A DNA stretch of 64,000 nt from Austropuccinia psidii (taxonomy: Eukaryota > Basidiomycota > Pucciniomycetes > Pucciniales > Sphaerophragmiaceae), in NCBI GenBank assembly GCA_023105745.1, contig JALGQZ010000001.1, forward strand, positions 57,741,437 to 57,805,436, written 5' to 3'. Position 1 is the first letter of the stretch, and each line of letters opens with the position of its first letter. Of the stretch, positions 11,276 through 23,319 are shown one piece after another. A model generated the notes under the pieces. That model saw nothing but the letters and a program-made list of their open reading frames with translations. It made no database searches and was not told the DNA's origin. The translations under genes were made by a program, and so were the position numbers.

Positions 11276-12085
11276 AATTGTCAGATGATTCACTAATATC
11301 TTATAAAAAGGATTATTTCACCAAAATCCTGGATAAATTGAACATGTTTTCCACAAACCCTATCACAACACCATCACCTGCCAACATTCATTCCCTAGTA
11401 GCCCAAGCTTCAACCCCAATTGACAAGGAACCAATAAAAAAGGCCATTGACATGCTAAATTACTTTCCACTTCATGCAAGACCCAACATAACCCTCATTA
11501 CAAACATACTCTCATAATTCACAAACAGGCTGATGTTAGCTCATTGGAACTTGGAAAAAGAATTTCTCAGGTATTTCCATGGAACTAGGGACCTGGGGTT
11601 GAACTTCACCAAATCAGAAATCCATGAACAACTACCTGAACTGATTGGATGTGCAGATTCTAATTATGGGAAAGCATTAGTAAAAAAAAGTCAAACTAAG
11701 GCTATACCATATCATTTCTTCAAAATCCAATATCAGTCAATTATGAAATCAGAATTCATTTCCATGAAGAATTTCTCCAAGGAAATGCGCTGATTAACTC
11801 ACATTATAATCTTGTTGGGATTCAAGCTAAACACACCAGAGCCCAAGAATGAAAACACAGATGCATTGGTGATAAGTAAAGAAGCTCAGTTGAACCCAAA
11901 TTCTAATCATATTGAAATATAATATGAATACCTCTGTGATCTCATCAAGAAAAAACTTCTAGTAGTATCTCACATACCAACTCATGAAATGATTTCTGAT
12001 TTACTGAAAAATCCCCTTTCAACAATGAAAATAATCTTTCTTTCAGAATGTTAAAGCTGGTACTTTCTGACAAAATTAAGGAGGG
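11276..12085 (+). pseudogene. copia RT C-terminus and RNase H remnant
   Basis: The frame contains NIHSLVAQASTPIDK and AIDMLNYFPLHARPNIT (the copia R-P-D-I-x-F block with the Asp changed to Asn). Then 11533-11793 has LPELIGCADSNYGKA (RNase H Asp) and a degraded SxKSEF/FISM segment (Glu region). Beyond a stop come NPNSNHIEI and HIPTHEMISDLLKNPLST, the conserved end of copia RNase H. The last recognisable codons are near 12085. Confidence 0.8.
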
Positions 12086-15000
12086 GTGACATGACATAAT
12101 TTTGAAAGTATGATTTAAACTGCTACAGAACCACTTAAATATTTATTTCATTACAAAAACAAAATGCTTACCAAAAAATAAAAATAGAAATTCATCTTAT
12201 TCAGTTTTTTTGTCTCTTCCTTCCTCACATGACTCAATAATCAAGATCCAAACAACAAATTGATTCCTGGGGATACATTGTTTCAGAAGTGGTAAAGAAA
12301 GACACATATATCATTATTTAGGAATTAGCCTGAATTAAGTACTGTTTGTGCACCAACATCATCTCATTTGGCTGTAAATTTTGCAGACAAAGAGTGTAGT
12401 CAAATTTGTTGTTTGATCTATAGAGCTAGTGTAGTTTTGTCAAAAGGTACATACTAGTTTTTCTCATTTAGATTACTAATATTAACTAACCATTCATAAT
12501 TATTGATAATAACTCAATTAATCATAATATAGTTTACCTACTACTATGTGTTTTGTTAGTACCAAAATTTGCTAGTATTTAATTGTCTAAATCAAGTACC
12601 CAATATTGTACTATTTTAAACAACTCTTTCCAAAAATTACACAATCCATATGATATCATATCACTGATACAGCTTTTATTAAAAAAAAATCCAAAGTAAT
12701 CCGATCCTTTCAAATACCTATTTCCAACTAATAAATTATGAAGAAAAGAATTCATTGTGTATAGAAGTATGATATTTTCAGGTGAATATTTGAAAGTGAT
12801 CACAAAATTGCTCATGATGAATTGGTGGAGCTAGTCAATTTTACACCTTTAAAAGCTTGAGAGAGTTTTATGTCTCACCCTATCACTTACATATGATATT
12901 GAACATTTACCACATGGGGAATGAAATATTTATAAATTTTTAAAAAAATGTAAAAATTCTTTCACTATATTTATGTCAAAGGGTCTTGAAATGGTTATTC
13001 AATTTTATGGGAGCCTACGAGATATGTATGACTTACCCATAATGAAATAAGATATTTTATACATTTGGATCAGTCAATAAATTACTTTTAAATACATTTT
13101 CAAACAAAAAATGGGGGAAAATGACTATGACTTTCTTTTGGATATTTACCAAGTTATATTATGTAGTTTTCAAATTCTACACCAAAAGTAACCTAGTGTA
13201 AACCCATAGGGTGTTACACTCAAAAATTAGTTATTTTTTCTGTTATTGAGATATTCAAGAGTATTAAATAAAACTGAAAGAAATTTATGATGTTTTTGAT
13301 AATTTTTTAAATTTTTAATTACAACTACAATTTAAAATTACATGAGATATATGTAAGCTTACACAAAGTGTGCTAAAATTAATGTTTTGTGCTTGATTAC
13401 TGAATTTTCCAAGGAGTTTCAATACGTTATTTAAGTCCTTCATGAACTAAATTAATCTTTATTTGAAGCCATGAAATGGCTTGAAATAAATAAATTGGCA
13501 AAATAAACATGAATCGGGGACAAAGGAAAAATGGCAAAAGGTGCCAGGGTAACCAACTTTTGTTATATGCAAAAGCACAAATAATTTTCTCCTCCTTCAT
13601 TGAATTATTTCAAAACTTATAAAATCTTCAAGATTAGAAATTGATTTAATATTAAAGTTGAAGTGGGTTTATCCCTCGTTTGAACAGTAACTCCAAGCTT
13701 CTGACGGGTATATACCTTAATATAGGCTTGTAATAAAGGTTTCAAAATATTTCAAAGCTTCATGAAGTCGAGATAAGCGCAAAATTAAATTTATCTTCAT
13801 AAAAACCTTATCAAAAGTTAGGTTTTGGTGTAAATTTCTATTTTCACATGTAAAAAAGAAAAAACATCAAAAATTAGTAGAAAAACCATTTCTCAATGAA
13901 TTTACTTGGAATTTTTACACAGCTTAGAATTCAATATTGTTTGTGTAGATAGTAAAGATTAATTATACTTTCTCAAAGAGGATACTTGTTGTCTTATCCT
14001 CCAAATACCTTATTTAATTATTCTTGAAGAATATTAAGATTTTTTTAAAAAATTAATTAAAATATTTTGATTTTGATTTTTATATTTATGATTATGATAA
14101 TTTTAAATCAAAAATAAATATATTATTGTTTAAATTAAAACTCAATAATAAGAAAAATTGGAGTGTGAAGTTATGTGGATTCAAAAATCACCCCTGTGAC
14201 TGAAACTGCAATTAAAAATTTAAAGTTTTTGAGTTGAAGCTCAATTTTTGATAAGCAAATGCCCTCTGAGAGAGTTTTTAATCACAGAGGATGTGTCTTG
14301 CAGCATCCAAACATCGATCAAATTACCCTTTTTTCCCATCAATCAGTACAATAAAATATCACATTATTATAAATAATTATTCTTTGTTTTATTCTTTCTA
14401 ATTTCTTTGAATAAATAATTTGAATGTCAAATTTATATTATATTTCTATAATCTTTGGTAATTTCTTCATTTTGTAAAATCCACAAGTCCTCTAAGAATC
14501 CCTTAATTCTTAATTTTGGAATTTTTTTACTTTTTTCATGATTTTATAAGTGTTTTTAAATTATTTTGGTTTGTTTTAATAAATTCATAACTTTTAATTG
14601 AGTCTTTAATCAATACTTGATGTTTTGAATTATTATTTTTTTATAGAATTTTTGTTATAATTATCATCACACATTTGTGCATAGCAGTTCATTTATAAAG
14701 AATATTTTATATTACTTATAGCTTGGTTTTATTAATCTAAACCAAACAAAATTGTTCCCAGTAGGGCTTTCTCATTCTTATTATTATGATTGTCAGTGAC
14801 CTATAGTGATAATTTAATGATTATGTTATTTTAATATATAATCAGTATAATTCATATCATTGAAAGTTTTAATAATATTAATTTTTTCTTAATATAATTT
14901 TCCATTAATATTAAAGCTATGGGTATCAATAATAATCATATTTATATCTGTGGTGATAATATTTAATTATATTATATTTTCATTTGAGGACATGCATAAT

Positions 15001-15466
15001 ACTATTAGGAATATGTATCATAATTATTAAGAGCTTCATAGACAAACCTTTTATTTTCCTTTTTCATTTAGAAAACCTCAGACTAAAGTGGAATAAATGA
15101 CTTAAAATAATCATTACAGAGTACTATTGGCTGCTTAAAACTTGGTTAAGTAAGAGACAACTGCATCAAATCTCATGAAAGTAAATATTAATCATAAAAA
15201 GAGCCTTTTCATTTACAGTCTAACATTTCCAAAAAAAATCCTTTTGAATTTTTATTTCATTGAAAATTTAAAAGATTACATAAATATTTCAAAACTATTA
15301 ATTTGTATATATCTCAAGGTGAAAAAACTTGGGTATTATATAATTAACCACCAAAAAACTCCAACACACATACACTCTCTTTTTAATTTAATTACCTAAA
15401 TATTATTATGGATTATTCAAGGGAAAAAATGAATCAAAATTTAACAACAAAGAGAAATCAATTAAT
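12086..15466. other. AT-rich intergenic stretch, no gene recognised
   Basis: No protein motif survives inspection on either strand; the longest open frames (for example on the minus strand near 12580-12815) have low-complexity AT-driven composition. A segment near 12275-12300 (TTGTTTCAGAAGTGG) faintly resembles a copia primer-binding site, so 12086-12275 might be a degraded copia LTR, but the second copy needed to test this is not in the window. Confidence 0.4.
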
Positions 15467-15472
15467 ATATTT

Positions 15473-16504
15473 AGGGTGTTGGTAAACACATGTAAGGCCT
15501 TACATGTTTTTACCATTTTATGGCCAAAACATGTAAGTAACTTATTTTTTTAATAAAAATTCCTCAGGCTCAGTTATGAGCATTTCTATAATTTTCTCTT
15601 TGCCATATTTTTCCCAACATGGGATGTGAAGGTCCCCAAATGTTTTCAAAAATTGTTCTTGCCCAATTTGGCAAAATGGCAAATTTTTTCAAAAAAATTC
15701 ATCAAATATGTTCCCACTTATGAATTTGAATATTTTTTCAAAAAATGAAGGGCAAAATCTTGAGAATAACAAACCAGAAGCCTAACATTTTGGTATTTTT
15801 TTTGCCAGGACATTTGTAGGCCCAAAAAGTCCTTTTTTTCTTACGTTTTTTGTTCATGTTTGTAATTAAATTGAAAATGACATTTATGACATAAATTGAA
15901 TTCAAAATGTAATTTATGATCAGTGGAAGTTAAAATTTCATTTTTGGCATTAACAGTGCCATAAATGGCATCACAAATGACATAATAATTCCATAAATGG
16001 AATCAAGAATGACATACAGAAGCCATTTATGGCCAGAAAATTGACATAAATGGCATTACAAGAATGCCATAAATTGAATTGAATGGCCTTAGCAAGGCCA
16101 TTTATTCATTTAACAATGCCATAAATGGCCTCAACAATTGCATGAATGGCCTTAACATTGGCCTTAAAAATGGAATTAATGGCCTTAATAATACCATAAA
16201 TGGCATTAAAAATGCCATTTGTGGCATTAACAATTCCATTTATGGCATTGTTAATGTGGAATTATTAATTCCATTAATGGCATTTTTAATGTGGCATTAT
16301 TAATTCCATTGATACAATGTCATTAATGGCATTATTAATTCCATTTATTGCATTAATGGCATCAGAAATATTGCATTGTTAATGCCATGAATATCCATAT
16401 TTCATTTAAAAACCACCCCTTATGTGCTTTTACCATAAAATCACATGTTTTTACCAATTGATGGTAAAAACACGTAAGCTCTTATGTGTTTTTATCCATA
16501 CCCT
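15473..16504. mobile_element. Foldback/MITE-like element with palindromic termini (1032 bp)
   Basis: The left end starts AGGGTGTTGGTAAACACATG and the right end, read in reverse complement, starts AGGGTATGGATAAAAACACAT; similarity between the ends extends about 50 bp and includes the inverted word TTTTTACCAT. Both ends are themselves near-palindromes, and the left contains the perfect palindrome ACATGTAAGGCCTTACATGT. ATATTT flanks both sides (15467-15472 and 16505-16510), a possible 6-bp target duplication in AT-rich context. No transposase is encoded; the superfamily is unknown. Confidence 0.8.
15950..16390. repeat. Array of short palindromic GCCATAAATGGC / ATGGCATTAA repeats
   Basis: More than twenty degenerate copies of GCCATTAA, its complement TTAATGGC, and fused forms such as GCCATAAATGGC are packed into about 440 bp in alternating orientation, at roughly 12-25-bp intervals. 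The array fills the right half of the foldback element. The open frame it creates (16079-16303, Ile-Asn-Gly-Leu-Asn repeats) is a by-product of the repeat, not a plausible gene. Confidence 0.8.
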
Positions 16505-16830
16505 ATATTTATTATTGAAATCATTAAGTTATAATTAATGTTTGAAAAAAAATGTAGTTAAAGAAGAAAATTTATTGATTTTTCTTTTGAAAAAATTGGA
16601 AAAAAAATTCCTAATTTCATGAACAAAAAAGACTTTTAAGAAAATTTAGTTTATTTAAGTGGACAAAGAATAATATTTATTTGCTTGGAAATTATTCAAA
16701 TCTTGAGAATGGAGACTTTTTCCCCCCCAAAAAAAAAGAATTAAAAAACAAACCTACATATTTTTTTTTGGTAATAAATCTATACATAGAAAAAAAGAAG
16801 CTTATTTAAATAATTGGGTTTTTTCATTAT

Positions 16831-16838
16831 TATCATTA
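16831..16838. repeat. 8-bp flanking repeat TATCATTA, left
   Basis: Identical to 28750-28757, directly abutting the terminal GGGGG of the old element. Eight base pairs is longer than the 3 bp usual for PIF/Harbinger. Confidence 0.7.
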
Positions 16839-17929
16839 GGGGGTTTCAAATCTACACAATCATTCATTTTAAATCCCACATTTTCTTTTTTTTTTAGTAA
16901 ATATTACTCCTCATTAGCCATGGTATTTCAGATACAAAAATTTTGTTTTTTGCGTAACCAATCCAATTTTTGTTTTAAAAATCCCATATTTTATGGGAAA
17001 TTTCTTTAAAAGCTGAATTGGATTTACTCAGACCAAGACTTTTCTTTACAATTATGCCTCAAAAATATTTCAAATACATCTATCTATTACAAATCATTTC
17101 AGGACTTAATCCAATTACAATATATACATGTTTTTAGGGATGAAAAATTTGGTGAATTGGAAAAAAATATTATTTTCCTACTTGAGATTTCTGAAAGACA
17201 CCAAAGAAGGCCTTTTATATTTCATTATTCACAGTACATATACAAAAAAATCATTTAGAAAGTTTATATGAAGAAAATTCAAGAGATTATGCCATTTATC
17301 CCATAATTCATTTCAAAGATTAGTTTTGATGATATAAAATTCTGCAATATTATACAATTTTTTAAGATATAAACAGAAAGATCAATCATTTCAAGTGTCT
17401 TTTTTCTCTTGAAATATTTGGTTCAAATAGTAAAATTTCAGCTTTAGGAAGGATTAGAATTCTACTTGGAATAAGCCAGGGGAAAAATCTTTTACATCAT
17501 GCCTTATGAAACTAAAAAACAATTAACTAAAACGCTAGATTCACATAAACAGGCTGAAGAATCTGGGGTAATAAATCAAGAGGTATTTCCAAGATTTTTT
17601 GTATTAATTAATGGCAGCATAATATAATTGTTTCAGAGGAAAGAAAAAGATGGGGAGGTATAATTTTAACATAAAAGGAGATGCATTTTTTCTGAATTAT
17701 TCATTTTTTACTAACTGATCCCATTATTTATACATATTTGATGGCAGCTAATATTTAATATGATTTAAAGGAAAGTTTTATTGATTTGAATTCTTTGTGA
17801 AATTTTTCATTACATGATTCAAATGTTTACCAAAAAATAAAGATTTCAAAATCTTCAAGGGACATTTATCCAAATTATCAATAGTTTTTTTCAGATTCAG
17901 AATATTCAGCCTAACAATATACTATCCCA

Positions 17930-18230
17930 GAATACAAGGGCCTCATGAGACAGACTGATTGAAACAAGAACTTCGAGCCATTTTTTTCAAGGTCCTGAGA
18001 ATGCACCAAGCATGAAATTTGTATTTTGAAAGGAAAGTGGTCTTCATTATTAGAGTTGTGGAACCAAATGTATATTCCAAAAGAATCAAACTACTTTGTT
18101 TCTTTGTTAATTTTATTTTTAATATTACATAATTTTTTTTTTTATATTGTGGATCAGGAGTTAAATATTTTTCAATCTGAAAGTCCTCTAGAGTTACATA
18201 ATTTTAATCAAAATTAATATAACAAAGGAA
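17930..18230 (+). pseudogene. Old-copy DDE (Harbinger-type) transposase C-terminal relic
   Basis: The frame around 18015-18217 reads LKGKWSSLLELWNQMYIP followed by YFVSLLILFLILHN. The younger copy has LKGRWFSLREMRNQMRD and YFVSWVVSCTILHN at the same place, so homology is clear. Just upstream, fragments such as VPAYKGP can be read in another frame. This is the region after the catalytic Glu of DDE_Tnp_4-type transposases. Everything upstream is too decayed to read. Confidence 0.75.
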
Positions 18231-18904
18231 GTCTAAATATGGGAGATGGTAAAGCAACCAAAATTAAAATGGTTTAATTATCAATAATCTAGTATATTCA
18301 TTATAGAGGTGAATAATTTTTTTTGGTATAATAAATGTTTTTTCTAAAGTTCAATACCATTATAAAGAATTGACAGGGATAATCACATGTGAGTGATTGA
18401 ATGATCATTTGCAAAAATCTATCAAAACTTATTAATGAAACTATTTTCAAGTTCTTTTGTTTTAATTTGATTTTAATCTTTTGCATTTTGAATATTTTGA
18501 TCATGAGATTTTTTTAATATTTGAATGGTGGTAGATCTATAAACTTCATACCTATATCAAATAATTTATTATTAATTTAAGATTTTCATACAAACATTTT
18601 TAATAAATTGATTGATTTTTTTGGAATTTTGATGGGAAAGATATCATATTTTACAAAGGCTCTTCATTAGTCCAGATGGTTTCGAAAATTCTATACCAAA
18701 ATTGAGCCCAAGAAGATTGAATTCTATCACCAGATGGCTTAAATGGGCTTGAAATCAGTTCAAATTTTCATTTGTGGATGAGTTAGAATATTCCATAAGT
18801 TCATATATTATGATACAATTTATCAACATGTATATTTTTATGGAAACTATTTTTAGTAATAATTAAATTTGAAAAATTCTTTAAGGAATTTGGTTCTTCA
18901 CTGT

Positions 18905-19240
18905 GCCATTGTGTTTGACTGAAATTGGTAATATTGGCTTGTTTCATGTGGTTTTTGTTTTTCATTAATGGCTTTTATGGATAAATGACTTATTCTTTGA
19001 TGAATAAATCTATTCCAATTTGAACTATCTTGATCAATTTATTCGATGGTTTATCCTATCCTTCTGGAATAAACACCTGCTTATTTTCCCTTATCAGGTC
19101 CTTGCCTAAATCCAAAATCTCTCATCATTTCTCCTATTAAGTCCTTACTATTTGTCATATCTTGTCTATTTTTAGCTGATTCATTTAACAACATAATCAA
19201 GTTTTGAGATAATTTAATTTTGAAGAGTGCTGATAAAAAT
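18905..19240 (-). pseudogene. Old-copy TET/JBP-like dioxygenase relic
   Basis: On the minus strand the segment reads LIMLLN...KDLIGEMMRDFGFRQGPDKGK-stop-AGVYSRR, matching LIMTLIS...KKLLGGIMKGIGFCPGSDSGKYAGVYSRK of the younger copy. A second match is the DNA block GACTGAAATTGGTAAT (18915-18930) against GACTGAAATTTGGTAAT in the younger gene. Unlike the younger copy, no intron interrupts the segment at the G-K-x-A/G-V-Y-S junction. The iron-binding region is too decayed to see. Confidence 0.7.
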
Positions 19241-20592
19241 GATATGCTTAAGAAATTCAAACTAGTAGGTTTTCAGGGGTCAGATTATTGATAATAATAT
19301 AAGGCTTTCATTAAGAATTTTAAGGTAGAAGCTGAATCAATTATTGATGATATTTTTTGGATCTGATTGTTATTATTTTTTAATATCTTGTTTTTTAAAA
19401 TTGAGTTTTAAATGATCAATGGAAGTTCTTTTCAATTTAATCATCTTTCTTGGGATTTGGGTAGATTATGGATAATTTGGTGTTAAAGAACTATTACTCT
19501 GATTAATTTTATTATGGTCTAACATTTATTTAATAAAATCAATCGAATAATGAAATTCAATATTTTCATCTGGATTTGGGAAGGGATTTTTTATTCTAAA
19601 TTTCAGAAATGAATGAATACTAGAATATAAAAATGACATTATGAAGTTAAATTAATTCCAAATTACTAAATAATTCACCCATAGATTTACTGAAAGAAAT
19701 AAAAAATAACAAAAAAGGATTAGTTATTTAACTCATCCTTTCATTAGAGATCAAGAATAATGAAAAAATCTTTTAAATTAATTGGGAAGAAAATGGGGAT
19801 TATCATTGAAAATTCATTCAAAATCAATTTGAAATAAAAGTAAAAAAAATTGCAGGCTTTATTTTAAATTGATTAGGCAAATATTTTTGAAAAGATTATA
19901 TGTTTAGCCTACCTTAAAAAACCTGAAAAAACAAAAGAGATTAGTACAAAGAGTATTTATTGGAGAGTGAGATAGATTCCAATAAAATTAAGACTTAAAC
20001 AGTATTAGTTGGTTTTTAACTGAATTTGAAGATTGATTTTTATTGGTGATTTGTATTTTTGGACAATGAAAAATTTATATTTTTTTGAGTTATGTATTTT
20101 TTAAAGTTAAAAAAGAAGAAAAGTTTTAATTGAATTTCTAAAAAAAAAAAGTGACATTTTTATAAAAAAGAAAAATAAATACTTTTTTTTAATGAATTTT
20201 TTTTTTGAAATTTAAAAATAAAGAAACTTTTTTCAAATTTAATGTTAAAAAAAAAAAATAAAAAAATATTTAAATTGTTTTTTTAAATTAGTTTTTTGTT
20301 ACTTTTTAAACAAAAAAATTTGAAAAAAAAATTTTTGTGATTTAATTTTTTTTAATAGAATTATATAAGAAAAGGTTTTTTTTTTGTTATATTAAAAATA
20401 AATAAATAAAAATTTCCCTTATTAAAAAAAAATGAAAAAAAATGACAATTTTTTTTTAGATTTTTATTTTTATCAAAAAATTTCTTGACATAGAATAATA
20501 ATAAAAAATGATTTTTTTTTTTAAGTTTTTTTAATTTTTTTATTAACTTTTTAACTGGTCTTTTTTGAAAATAATAATAATAATAATAATTT
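19241..20592. other. Decayed interior of the old transposon, low-complexity AT
   Basis: No gene is recognised. 20100-20560 consists of long A and T runs. The left flank of the nested copy is a short (TAA)n tract. Confidence 0.6.
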
Positions 20593-20600
20593 TAATAATA
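20593..20600. repeat. Possible 8-bp target duplication, left (TAATAATA)
   Basis: Seven of eight bases equal the right flank TGATAATA (26655-26662). The surroundings are a (TAA)n tract, so chance similarity is possible. Confidence 0.5.
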
Positions 20601-20624
20601 GGGGGTGTCAAAGTTACCAAATCC
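20601..20624 (+). repeat. Terminal inverted repeat, left
   Basis: Starts GGGGGTGTCAAAGTTACC and is matched by the reverse complement of 26631-26654 with one mismatch (T/C at base 15). Confidence 0.9.
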
Positions 20625-20940
20625 CACACTCAAAATCCTGAGTTTTGTTTTTTCCAAATCCTGCATTAACTTTTTGTGATTTGGGAAATCCCACACCTCA
20701 AGAGGTGAGGTATTTTGAGGTACAAAAACCCAGGTTTTTTGGTACCAAATCCCAAGTTTTGATACTAAAATCCAGCCTTTAGCTTCACTTAAAGGGATGT
20801 TTTTACAACACAAAACTCAGTAAGGGCATTTTAAATTGCATAAAACTCCCCTTCTCTTGCATAAAATCTGAATATACTGGTCATTTATTAAGTTATTTGA
20901 TTTCAAATTGCATTTTATATACATCTTTTCTTCATTTACC

Positions 20941-22170
20941 ATGCCAAAGGCATCACAAAGGCTACGTTTACATCAGACCTTAAACTCACTGCAGTTCATC
21001 GATGCTCTCAACTCTGATAGTGATTCTGAAATCCAGGAAGATATGATAACATCACAAAGATACATCAATCATTCAAGAAGATATCCATTACATTACATGT
21101 ATACAATGAATGATTTACAAACATTATCATCTGACAAGTTTCAACAGCTATGTAGGACCACACATGAATCATTTGAAAAACTTGTTGCCAAATTCCAGAT
21201 GAAAAAATCTTTCAAAACAAATCACAAAAAAACAAAGCAATCCTGCCATACAATTGGCTGTGGCACTATCAAGGCTATGATCAAATGGCAATGGGGCCTC
21301 TTTGGGAAGGATTAAAATGTTATTTGGAATTAGCCATGTGGCTATTGTGTTGTACACTCAAAGAGTGATCCAGATATTAATGAAGTTGAATCACAAAGTG
21401 ATTGTGTGGCCAACAATAGAATAACAAAGAGAGATGTCTCAAGTAATGCAGGCAGAAGTGTTCCCTGGGTGCATTGGGTTTATTGATGGGAGTCTAACAC
21501 CATTATCACAACGTCCCCCCAATGATGGTGAAGCCTATTATGATTGCAACAAGAGGTAAATTGTTGAATTTTTATTATTTATTTCATTTTTACTTATTGT
21601 TTACAATCAAGGTATTCTATTTCAATATGATTGGTTTGCAATATAAACAAACAGTCCACTGATCTACATGTTGGTTGTACTGGGTCACTTCATGATTCAA
21701 ATGTCTATCAACATATGAAAATAGCACAAACACCTCAAGATTTTTATGAAAAGGAAAAGTACTTACTTTCCAATTCTGCATATGCAAGCTCTCCTTGGGT
21801 TGTTCCAGCATATAAGGGAGTGGTAGCACAGAATGAAAACAACTGTTCTTTCAATTACTGTCTAGCAAAATCAAGGGTCAGAATTGAGCATGCCATTGTA
21901 ATTTTGAAGGGGAGGTGGTTTTCTCTAAGGGAAATGAGAAATCAAATGAGGGATAATCATGAAATTGAATATTTTGTTAGTTGGGTTGTGTCTTGCACGA
22001 TTTTACATAATATGTTAGCTCAAATTGGTGATGAGTGGTTTGATTTATATGAAGATGATGATCCACCACAAGCGGAAAATCTGTCCAATAATTACATTGG
22101 GGAAGATGTGGTAAATATGTGTGAAAGACTTAAACCAATTACTTTGGCATGGAAAAATAGTCAATTGTGA
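20941..22170 (+). pseudogene. DDE transposase, PIF/Harbinger (DDE_Tnp_4) type
   Basis: The start is taken at M-P-K-A-S-Q-R (20941). The N-terminal half runs to about 21235, where a frameshift in an A-rich run moves the frame. The core then reads LFGISHVAIVLYTQRVIQIL, GCIGFIDGSLTPL (first Asp), an intron (GT at 21556 to AG at 21611, 56 bp), GSLHDSNVYQ (second Asp), and SRVRIEHAIVILKGRWFSL (Glu). These are the three catalytic acids of the family. Premature stops sit at 21278-21280 and 21422-21424, and another shortly after the intron, so the gene is inactive as sequenced. It would cut and paste the element, normally together with a Myb-like partner. Confidence 0.88.
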
Positions 22171-22257
22171 ATTTCATCAGGACCATTAATTTATGTACTT
22201 AATTTAATGGCATACAGCAGAGTGGAGATGTTATTGGTAAGATAAAACTATTTACAA

Positions 22258-23266
22258 TTAATATTTTCTAGTTCTTTTTTGGTCCTGCATATTTCTTCCA
22301 AAGTACCCATTGACTTTTGAATTAATTTTGGTGGGTGTCATTTTCAAGGATTTGTCACCTACATTAAATAATTTATGGTTGATTTGAAAAGAACATCCAA
22401 AATGGGTTATTTTGTCATGGTTGATGATTTCTGGAAGAGGTTTTGTTGTATGATGAACCATTGTTGATGTCTTCCAAGTAATTTCCATGATTCCAGGTTT
22501 TTTTGAAAAATTGATCTCCATTTTCAATTTGGGGAAGTGCAAGCCATGTCCAGAGGGGGTGAAGACAGTTGGTTGGGGATGGAAGTATTTTTTTGCTACA
22601 AAAGAGAATATACCATAAGTCCAGGCCTTGAGATTGTTCAAATCTTGGTGTGGCTTATTGAAAAATCCATCTTGAGTGACAATGACATTTGCAAAAGACT
22701 TGAATTCTGCCTTTTGATTGGCAGAAGTCCATTCAAGTTGACTGAAATTTGGTAATCTGGCTGCTTCCATTAATGACTGATTTTCATTTGCATCTAATCT
22801 TGAAAAATGTGATATTCTTAAGTAAACAAATTTGTCATATTGTTGAGGTTTGGTCCATTGCATGTTATCCAATTCAATTTGATGAGGAGTCAAACCAGGC
22901 TTTCTGGAGTAAACACCTAATGATATTGAAATTACTTATTAATTATTAAAATAAAAAGAAAAAAAGATCACATACCTGCATATTTGCCTGAATCTGAACC
23001 AGGACAAAACCCAATACCTTTCATAATACCACCTAGAAGTTTCTTATTGTTCTTAATTTCTTTTTGAGTTTGAGATAAGGAAATTAATGTCATTATGAGG
23101 TTTTGGAGAAGTTGAGAGTGGCCAGAAGAATTATCAAATGGGGTTATTTCATATATTATGACAGTTAAAAGGGGTTTTTGGCTTTATCAATGAGTACATA
23201 ATGATGGGGTAGAGTGTTGAGTGATGGAAGCTTTAACCATGATGCATTGTCTGATTTGTTTTCAAT
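22258..23266 (-). CDS. TET/JBP-like 2-oxoglutarate/Fe(II) dioxygenase (damaged 5' part)
   Basis: The main exon (22258-22916) holds the oxygenase fold: NVIVTQDGFFNKPHQD, where H-x-D supplies two iron ligands; then FSFVAKK, HGLHFPKLKMEINF, IMEITWKTSTMVHHTT (third ligand His) and THFGCSFQIN. In the 211-codon stretch ending at 22258 these are H82, D84 and H147 or H148. Sixteen residues after H148, where JBP1 has its 2OG-binding Arg, this protein has His164. A 59-bp intron (22917-22975, GT...AG) separates it from an upstream exon with LLGGIMKGIGFCPGSDSGKYA. That exon shows a likely 1-base deletion in a T-run near 23168. The family oxidises 5-methyl pyrimidines in DNA in other organisms; the substrate here is unknown. 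It is convergent with the transposase, 87 bp away. Confidence 0.78.
22917..22975 (-). other. Spliceosomal intron in the TET/JBP-like gene (59 bp)
   Basis: The minus strand reads GCAG|GTATGTGATC at the donor and CATTAG|GTGTTTACTCC at the acceptor. Splicing gives A-G-V-Y-S, which is exactly the unspliced reading in the old copy near 19065, where no intron is present. Confidence 0.75.
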
Positions 23267-23319
23267 TTAAATGGTTGAAAATTTCTTATATTCTGTTTTT
23301 GAATGGCCAAGGTGAGACA

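Larger units (their letters stand above)
6536..12085 (+). mobile_element. Ty1/copia retrotransposon relic, split by a nested insertion
   Basis: Gag/protease, integrase, RT and RNase H remnants appear in Ty1/copia order (integrase before RT) on the plus strand. The frame is broken many times. Positions 7878-9783 are a later insertion; removing it and one copy of the flanking 5-bp repeat rejoins the integrase frame in register. The element ends near 12085, just after the A-D-x-L-T-like RNase H C-terminus. Confidence 0.88.

Noticed and set aside
12579..12815. 78-codon minus-strand frame
   Set aside because: Random-looking Phe/Ile/Tyr/Asn composition typical of AT-rich non-coding DNA.
16079..16303. 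Open frame with repeated Ile-Asn-Gly-Leu-Asn units
   Set aside because: It is translated directly from the ATGGCATTAA palindromic array; the periodicity is of DNA origin and the same repeat continues outside the frame.
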